A stretch of 64,000 bases of DNA, taken from assembly GCF_014201335.1 (NCBI RefSeq), contig NZ_JACHEB010000015.1, positions 1-64,000 of the forward strand. The letters run 5' to 3'. Below the pieces are notes generated by a model, which saw only the letters and a list, made by a program, of their open reading frames with translations, searched no databases and was not told the origin of the DNA. Every line of letters begins with the position of its first letter. Position 1 is the stretch's first letter. A program made the position numbers and the translations under genes. The stretch is from Tunturiibacter gelidiferens. Lineage in GTDB: Bacteria > Acidobacteriota > Terriglobia > Terriglobales > Acidobacteriaceae. This document shows positions 58,868 through 64,000 of this stretch, in pieces.

Positions 58868-59206
58868 ATGGGTTACCATCCTGCATTCAAAGCAGTGAAG
58901 ATCGCACTCTTCGCTTTAGTTGCCAGCGTCGTGCTTGGCTTCCTCGTCAAGAGTCTGTGGAATGCTCTTATGCCGCCGATTTTTGGGTGGCACATGATCA
59001 CCTTCTGGCAGGGACTAGGTTTGTTTGTGCTGAGCAAGATTCTCTTCGGCGGCTTTCATCGTCATGGCGGAAGAGGCGGCAATCGGTGGCGACAGCGCAT
59101 GAAAGAACGTTGGGAGCAGATGACACCGGAGGAGCGCGAGAAGTTTCGCAAAGGCATGCGTTGCGGGCGTAGTCCATTCGCGCCGTCCGCGGAGTCACAG
59201 ATATGA
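58868..59206 (+). CDS. Small membrane protein with MTPEEREKFRKG motif (112 aa)
   Basis: 112 residues: two hydrophobic segments (IALFALVASVVLGFLVKSLW and GLGLFVLSKILFGGF), a His/Gly/Arg-rich turn (FHRHGGRGG) and a charged tail MKERWEQMTPEEREKFRKGM. That tail motif recalls the metal-sensing ZraP/CnrX-like helical hairpins, but short, and it is on the cytoplasmic side by charge. It starts 10 bp after the sigma gene, so it may regulate the sigma factor or serve as its target. ATG 58868 with GGAG 8 bp upstream. Function unproven. Confidence 0.65.
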   Translation: MGYHPAFKAVKIALFALVASVVLGFLVKSLWNALMPPIFGWHMITFWQGLGLFVLSKILFGGFHRHGGRGGNRWRQRMKERWEQMTPEEREKFRKGMRCGRSPFAPSAESQI

Positions 59207-59403
59207 ATGAGATCAATTCACAACGGGTAGATGGAGAAGAGAGGGCGGCCGGCGTGCCTGGCAGTTCCTCGTCGATTCATAGCAGACAACCGGCGGCTAG
59301 CCCCATGGAGCGCCTTGGAGAGCTTGAGATGGAGAACGCTCGTCTTCACCGGTTGGTCGCGGAGCTCCTGATCAAGAATCAGCAACTCCGCAAACCACAC
59401 TAA
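59203..59403 (+). CDS. Small coiled-coil protein (66 aa)
   Basis: 66 residues; the start ATG at 59203 overlaps the stop of the upstream gene (ATGA), so translation is coupled. Disordered N-half (GEERAAGVPGSSSSIHSRQP) and a helical C-half ERLGELEMENARLHRLVAEL followed by LIKNQQLRKPH, a leucine-zipper-like heptad. Probably a dimeric partner in the ECF operon. No known family. Confidence 0.6.
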   Translation: MNEINSQRVDGEERAAGVPGSSSSIHSRQPAASPMERLGELEMENARLHRLVAELLIKNQQLRKPH

Positions 59404-59408
59404 GTGAT

Positions 59409-60821
59409 CTATCGGTGCCAGTGCATCTTCCAGCCAAGGTATTTGCTGGCGGCTTCGTGAACCGACGCTGCAGTCGTTGAGAAGTTGGCGGCAACGTGGT
59501 GTTCGAAGCCGTTTTCACAGATGAAGCGCAGCAGCTCCTGCATCTTTGGAATCTCGACGACGCCTGCGCCACCAAAGGTTTGAAGAGGATCGTTGGTGAA
59601 GGCCCCCTCCCCCACGTAGCCATTGATCTGGCCGGCAAAGTCGTCGGTAGAGAAGCGGGCGAAGCTCATAGCGCCAGCTTTTACAGTGCCGTCGAGCGTG
59701 CCATGAGTGTTTTCCTTGCCGACGGTTCCGGCGATGATTTGCTGGAAGTCCATCTTCACTCCTTCGTTGAAGAAGTGTTTGGGTAGATTCGAACAATGGA
59801 AGCAGACTGCCTTGTCGGGGTTGTCTCCGTAGTTGTTGTTCCAATCGAGTAGCGCGCTGGGAGTTTCGCTTGCGAGCGTGAGCGCATACATGCTCAGGGT
59901 CCCGAGAATATCGACCTCGCAGGCCGACGGGATCAGATTCTCGCTCATCATGCTCATCACTGTGCAGGGAACAATGCCGAGGAACTCTTCGAGGGAGGTC
60001 CAACACTGCACGGCGCTCACGGTCAGTTCACTCGCGGACATCCACTGATCGATCACTGCGCCGAGCTTGGCCATCTTCATTAGTGCGGCGTCGGGCGTGT
60101 CGCCGATGGGGATGTACTTCTTGATGGCAGCGAGTTTCTGTTGCGCAGCGTCGTCGATGTCATTCATGCGGCTGATGCGGCCCATTACTTCGCTTAGATC
60201 GAGCGTCTCGACCGTAATGCCTGAACGCTCGAGCAGCTTTTCGGAGTATCGAACGGTATTGAATGCCGTGGGGCGAGCACCAATTGCGCCGAAGCGAACA
60301 TTCTTCAGACCACGAACGATGCGGCATACCGCTGAGAACCATTCGAGGTCTGCGCTGAACTCGGCCGAGTCGGGAGCTTCCGTATGGAGGCGAGTCAACG
60401 AGTAGGGAATTCCATACTGCTTCAGGTTGTTGCAGATCGACATCTTGCCGCAGAAGCTGTCGCGACGAAATGCAATCGACATTTTGCCGGCATGGTCGGG
60501 TGTTGCCTGAATCAGCACAGGCACCTGCAGGTTTGCCAGCCGCAACGTATCGGCGAGGCCGCGCTCTTCGCCGAAGTTCGGCAGCGTGATGATGATGCCA
60601 TCAATCTCGGCCGCATGTTTTTTGAAGAGGTCGGCACATTTTTTTGCGTCTTCATAGGTCTCTACGGCGCCATGAGCAGTTTCTTCCGGCGTAAGGACGA
60701 TCGGCTTGATCCGCTTAGCCTCGAGCGCAGCAACCATCTCGAGCCGTCCGCTGGTAGCCAGGTGGCTCGGAAAAAATCCACGATTGCCTACAATCACGCC
60801 CATCGTCATCTGTTTTGTCAT
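59409..60821 (-). CDS. L-fucose/L-arabinose isomerase-family protein
   Basis: 470 residues of the isomerase fold: N-domain with IDGIIITLPNFGEERGLADT and VPVLIQATPDHAGKMSIAFR, middle part with GARPTAFNTVRYSEKLLERS, and a C-domain with the metal-binding Glu/Asp/His region MSENLIPSACEVDILGT, ALLDWNNNYGD and CFHCSNLPKHFF. It interconverts aldose and ketose sugars in the family; the substrate here is not known. No sugar kinase, transporter or regulator is adjacent, so it stands alone. ATG at 60821. Converges 6 bp from the ECF operon end. Confidence 0.82.
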   Translation of the reverse strand: MTKQMTMGVIVGNRGFFPSHLATSGRLEMVAALEAKRIKPIVLTPEETAHGAVETYEDAKKCADLFKKHAAEIDGIIITLPNFGEERGLADTLRLANLQVPVLIQATPDHAGKMSIAFRRDSFCGKMSICNNLKQYGIPYSLTRLHTEAPDSAEFSADLEWFSAVCRIVRGLKNVRFGAIGARPTAFNTVRYSEKLLERSGITVETLDLSEVMGRISRMNDIDDAAQQKLAAIKKYIPIGDTPDAALMKMAKLGAVIDQWMSASELTVSAVQCWTSLEEFLGIVPCTVMSMMSENLIPSACEVDILGTLSMYALTLASETPSALLDWNNNYGDNPDKAVCFHCSNLPKHFFNEGVKMDFQQIIAGTVGKENTHGTLDGTVKAGAMSFARFSTDDFAGQINGYVGEGAFTNDPLQTFGGAGVVEIPKMQELLRFICENGFEHHVAANFSTTAASVHEAASKYLGWKMHWHR

Positions 60822-60952
60822 GACAAACCACCTTCTTTCTCCTTCGAATCTATCGAAAGTTTTGAGACGAGCCCACTTGTTTGTGTGAATCGCTTTTCCG
60901 GAACCGGTACTCTATCCTGTAAGGGGCTTCATTTAAGCCTCAAAGGAGACCA

Positions 60953-61351
60953 ATGCAAGTGAAGAGACTAGGATTTTTCGTTTTGGCGTCTGCGCTTACT
61001 GTATCGACGTCAGCCAGCTTTGCCCTCGCTCAGGATAGTGTCGGGCATGACGTGAAGGCCGCAGGAACCGACACGAAAGATGCAACAAAAGATGTGGGCC
61101 ATGGCGTGGCCACTGGTTCTGAAAAGACGGCTTCCGGCACGAAGAAGGTCTATCACAAGACCGTTAGCGGGACCAAGACCGCTGCTGATAAGACCGCCGA
61201 TGGGACAAAGACGGCTGCCGACAAGACAGCCGACGGCACTAAGACCGTGGGCAAGGATATCGGTCATGGCACTAAGGTCGCGGCGAAGGACACAGCGCAC
61301 GGCACCGAAAAGGTCGGCGATAAGATCGTCGGCAAGCCTACTCCGCAGTAG
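60953..61351 (+). CDS. Secreted Lys/Thr/Ala-rich repeat protein (132 aa)
   Basis: Signal peptide (LGFFVLASALTVSTSASFALAQ), then a low-complexity chain of 5- to 11-residue units based on KTA-x-GTK: VSGTKTAADKTADGTKTAAD, DKTADGTKTVGKDIGHGTK, then HGTEKVGDKIVGKPTPQ. At DNA level a 33-bp unit occurs twice around 61182-61247. It resembles short LEA-like or histone-like repeats. Very basic and disordered; perhaps it binds polyanions outside the inner membrane, but that is a guess. AAAGGAG ribosome site before 60953. No neighbour of related function. Confidence 0.55.
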   Translation: MQVKRLGFFVLASALTVSTSASFALAQDSVGHDVKAAGTDTKDATKDVGHGVATGSEKTASGTKKVYHKTVSGTKTAADKTADGTKTAADKTADGTKTVGKDIGHGTKVAAKDTAHGTEKVGDKIVGKPTPQ

Positions 61352-61410
61352 TACCGCCTGACCACAGCGCTATCCCTTGAGCCTGCGTTGTCGGGCTCAG
61401 GGGGAAGGCC

Positions 61411-62391
61411 TTAACTTGCGATATTTAACGTGTTCGAGATTTGTTGTGGCGACGATACTGCCGCCGCGAGCGCTACCAGGGCCACCCAATAGAGATCCGC
61501 TCCCAGCAGATGCAGGATCTGCATCCACACCGGCGCCAGTAGAAGAACATCGGCTAACCCAAGCGCAAATTGGAAGGCGAGCAGTCCGACGACAATCGCC
61601 GCTAACTTGCCCTCTCCAGCTCGCCGGGCTTGTCCTATCAGCCACAGCACGAATGCCGCTGCGACTATAGCGCTGACCGGGTGTACGCCACGCAGCCGCA
61701 GCAGCCAGGGCGAATCCGCTGCAAAGTCCTGAGCGAACGCCGCTCGCAGCGAGGAAGCAGGGAAGAGGGTATCTCCCAACGCTGCGAGGGACCCGCTGAC
61801 TCCGACCACCAGGGTCGCTCCAAGCCCGAGCAAAGCCCAGGTCTTTTTCGTCTTACTTCCCCTCAGCTCGGCCCATCGCTGTCCCGTGGTCAGCAGCCGG
61901 GCGGTCAGGGTCAACGCGGCGAGGAGTAACAATGTATTACTCAGATGAATGGAGAGCACTACAACTCGTCCCATGGACTGATTGCCTGTCACATAGCCCA
62001 ACTTCACCAGCAACGCGCCGAGAAAAGCCTCATTGAGCAGTAACAGCATGGACGCAACGGCAAATGCTCGTGCCGCGAGACCCTTCACGGTGCCGCGGAA
62101 AGTCCAGATCAAGAGCCCTATCACTAGAAAGGTCGAACCGCCGGTCATGCAGCGATGTGTAAATTCAATGATGGTGTCGATTCGAGGCGAGAGCGGAATG
62201 ACCTCTCCATTGCAGAGGGGCCAATGGTTTCCGCATCCGGCGCCAGATCCTGTGGCCCGCACCAGTGCTCCCCAAAGGATTACCAGCACGTTGTAGCCGA
62301 CGACGGCCCAACCAAACCTCACCAACGCACGAGACACCTCAGGCCTCGTCGTCGATCCACCTGGCACCTTCACTGCTCCAGCCGTAGCCAT
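61411..62391 (-). CDS. ctaA: Heme A synthase
   Basis: 326 residues, eight membrane helices in the usual COX15/CtaA fold. Oxidises the methyl of heme O to make heme A for aa3 oxidases. Conserved histidines: EFTHRCMTGGS, VLSIHLSNTLLLLAAL, RGVHPVSAIVAAAFVL and QILHLLGADLYWVALV; the cysteine pair is in GSGAGCGNHWPLCNGEVIPL. All four haem-binding histidines are in place. ATG at 62391. The oxidase and ctaB are not in the window. It is 40 bp from the ProC stop on the same strand. Confidence 0.92.
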   Translation of the reverse strand: MATAGAVKVPGGSTTRPEVSRALVRFGWAVVGYNVLVILWGALVRATGSGAGCGNHWPLCNGEVIPLSPRIDTIIEFTHRCMTGGSTFLVIGLLIWTFRGTVKGLAARAFAVASMLLLLNEAFLGALLVKLGYVTGNQSMGRVVVLSIHLSNTLLLLAALTLTARLLTTGQRWAELRGSKTKKTWALLGLGATLVVGVSGSLAALGDTLFPASSLRAAFAQDFAADSPWLLRLRGVHPVSAIVAAAFVLWLIGQARRAGEGKLAAIVVGLLAFQFALGLADVLLLAPVWMQILHLLGADLYWVALVALAAAVSSPQQISNTLNIAS

Positions 62392-62431
62392 AGCCTTATT
62401 CTACGCAGCTTTGACGAGGCTGTTTCAAGCC

Positions 62432-63283
62432 CTACCCGTTCGCCAACTCCTTCGCCCGCTGTGTCGCTCGCTTGACTGCTTTGATCAAAGTTACGCGCAG
62501 GCCACCCTCTTCAAGTTCGAGAATGCCATCGACGGTGCACCCTGCGGGTGTCGTTACGGCGTCCTTGAGAAGGGCAGGGTGGTAACCGGTCTCGAGCACC
62601 ATCCTTGCCGAACCCAGCGTCGTCTGCGCAGCCAGCAGGGTCGCGACATCGCGCGGCAACCCTACGTTCACGCCAGCTTCGGCGAGCGCTTCGATGATGA
62701 TGTAGAGGAACGCCGGCCCGGAGCCGGAAAGCCCAGTCACTGCGTCCATGTGTTTTTCATCGACAACGACCGTGCGGCCGACCGTCTGGAAGATCTTCTG
62801 CGCTACTGCCATCTGCTCCGCAGAGACGAACCGGCCACTGCAGAGTGCCGTAATACCTGCAGCCAGCATAGCCGGAGTGTTTGGCATCGCGCGGATCACA
62901 GCAAGTTCGCATCCCGCGCCTTCCTCGATGCTGCGTGTCTTCACCGACGCTGCAAAAGACAGTACGGTCTTCTTTGGAGTGAGGGCGGGTTGGATCTCCT
63001 CGATCACAGCCGGCACCTGTGTAGGCTTTACACCCAGCAAAATCACATCCGCCAGTTGCGCTGCTGCGAGATTGTCGGTTGTGACCTCAACGCCGAACTG
63101 TGCCGACAATGCTTGCGCTCGTTCCGGATGTTGAACAGTAGCAAAGATCTGTTCCGGCGCCAGTAGGTTGTTCTTCAAGAAGGCTTGCAGCAGGATGCCG
63201 CCCATCTTTCCTGCGCCCAACACCGCTACCCGCAGCCCCGGCATCACCGGAGCTGGAACCAACACTTCATAGCTTTCGCTCAT
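62432..63283 (-). CDS. proC: Pyrroline-5-carboxylate reductase
   Basis: 283 residues. Final step of proline synthesis: reduces pyrroline-5-carboxylate with NAD(P)H. N-terminal nucleotide fold LRVAVLGAGKMGGILLQAFL; the family signature in the C-domain LSGSGPAFLYIIIEALAEAG and DVATLLAAQTTLGSARMVL; the PAGCTVDGI segment near the end. The ATG at 63283 (MSESYEVL) directly follows a GGAG, so a TTG two codons earlier (63289) is an alternative. Cytoplasmic. Separate from other proline genes. Confidence 0.93.
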   Translation of the reverse strand: MSESYEVLVPAPVMPGLRVAVLGAGKMGGILLQAFLKNNLLAPEQIFATVQHPERAQALSAQFGVEVTTDNLAAAQLADVILLGVKPTQVPAVIEEIQPALTPKKTVLSFAASVKTRSIEEGAGCELAVIRAMPNTPAMLAAGITALCSGRFVSAEQMAVAQKIFQTVGRTVVVDEKHMDAVTGLSGSGPAFLYIIIEALAEAGVNVGLPRDVATLLAAQTTLGSARMVLETGYHPALLKDAVTTPAGCTVDGILELEEGGLRVTLIKAVKRATQRAKELANG

Positions 63284-63320
63284 CTCCAAAGGCTATCAGA
63301 CAGAGCTTTTTTCACGCAGG

Positions 63321-64000
63321 CTACTTTTTCTGAGCAGCGATCCAGGCATCGATGCGCTGCTCCAGTACGTCCATCGGAAGTGCGCCGGAGTCGAGCACTT
63401 GATCGTGAAACGCCTTGATATCGAACTTGGGACCAAGTGCTGTCTTCGCGCGTTCCCGTAGTTCGAGGATCTTCAACTGGCCCATCTTGTACCCCAGCGC
63501 CTGCGCGGGCCATGCGATGTAGCGGTCCACCTCGGACTGAATGTTGGTCTCGTCGATAGCTGAGTGATCGTGGAAGTAATCGACCATCTGCTGTCGCGTC
63601 CAGTGCTGCGAGTGAACGCCCGTGTCGACGACCAACCGTATCGCTCGCCATATATCCGCCTCCAGACGCCCATAGTCGCTGTAAGGGTCTTTGTAGAAGC
63701 CAACGTCCTTGCCAAGACGCTCGCTATAGAGTCCCCAGCCCTCGGTATATGCGGTGTAGTAGGTGTACTTCCGGAACTCCGGAATGCCAGTCAATTCCTG
63801 CGCGATTGAGATCTGCAGGTGGTGACCTGGAATGCCTTCGTGATACGACACTGCTTCAACCGGGGCCAGCGAGCGCTCGGCGAAGTTGTACTCGTTGACA
63901 TAGACTCGGCCGGGTCTGCTTCCGTCGGCTGTGCCGTTGTCGTAGTAAGCGGCTGACTGATCTTTCTCCATGTACGCCGGCACCGGAACAATCTCCAGCG
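63321..64000 (-). CDS. DUF885-family protein, C-terminal part (cut by window edge)
   Basis: 226 residues visible; the frame is still open at 64000 (LEIVPVPAYMEKDQSAAYY). A metal site is seen in VSYHEGIPGHHLQISIAQ (HExxPGHH), with a later Glu in AYTEGWGLYSERLG, as in the DUF885 family of large secreted proteins related to zinc peptidases. The C-terminus, SGALPMDVLEQRIDAWIAAQ, is the usual end. Substrate unknown. The N-terminus and its start codon lie beyond the window. Confidence 0.88.
   Translation of the reverse strand, partial: LEIVPVPAYMEKDQSAAYYDNGTADGSRPGRVYVNEYNFAERSLAPVEAVSYHEGIPGHHLQISIAQELTGIPEFRKYTYYTAYTEGWGLYSERLGKDVGFYKDPYSDYGRLEADIWRAIRLVVDTGVHSQHWTRQQMVDYFHDHSAIDETNIQSEVDRYIAWPAQALGYKMGQLKILELRERAKTALGPKFDIKAFHDQVLDSGALPMDVLEQRIDAWIAAQKK

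Overview
The window looks like chromosome of an Acidobacteriota member, most likely class Terriglobia (Edaphobacter/Granulicella/Terriglobus-like). This is inferred from gene content and not from a marker gene: two large S53 sedolisin-type proteases with Ig-like repeats, a protein kinase fused to a PD40 beta-propeller, a winged-helix/TolB-like regulator, a GH144-type glucanase, a DUF4965-type glutaminase, an M16 protease pair and a GC-rich, densely packed layout.

The window falls into two halves. From 1 to about 25.2 kb the DNA is accessory and decaying. It holds at least eight broken genes, damaged by frameshifts, premature stops or truncation: a TetR regulator, an F420-reductase-like oxidoreductase, a Crp/Fnr regulator, a lipoprotein-like gene, a winged-helix/TolB protein, a lipocalin-like gene, a LysR regulator, and pieces of dnaE2 and of an SRAP (YedK/HMCES) gene. 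Among them sit intact genes: an alpha/beta hydrolase, a TPR protein, an Sdh1-like succinate dehydrogenase (membrane anchor, flavoprotein, iron-sulfur subunit), a GH144 glucanase, a PD40 kinase, an SSB-like protein, an AbiEi-like/Fic fusion, two small unknowns, and a PIN-type nuclease whose domain is split by a long insertion. The half ends with a 3' tRNA-Leu fragment, a tyrosine integrase and an intact tmRNA gene (ssrA). This arrangement is typical of a genomic island at a tRNA or tmRNA site.

From ssrA (25.27 kb) to the right edge I found no broken reading frame apart from one gene with an odd ATA start. This half reads as core chromosome: EamA transporter, CYCXC-type protein, pterin dehydratase, HD-GYP response regulator, DinB-like protein, GNAT, GlmU, a beta-barrel-like protein, a YncE-like propeller, glutaminase, M16 protease pair, GH24 lysozyme and ROK regulator. 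These are followed by a fadN-fadA-DUF3592-fadE beta-oxidation operon whose promoter carries an 18-bp palindrome like the Bacillus FadR box. Then come two S53 proteases sharing an unusual C-terminal membrane hairpin, polyphosphate kinase, an ECF sigma factor with two small partners, an L-fucose/arabinose isomerase-family protein, a repeat protein, heme A synthase, ProC and the C-terminal part of a DUF885 protein cut by the window edge.

The most interesting stretches are the 18.9-25.2 kb cargo next to the integrase, which mixes SOS-mutagenesis debris with Fic, TraB-like and PIN-like proteins that could form a defence or toxin module, and the fadNAE operator-promoter. All assignments come from reading motifs by eye; no database search was run.
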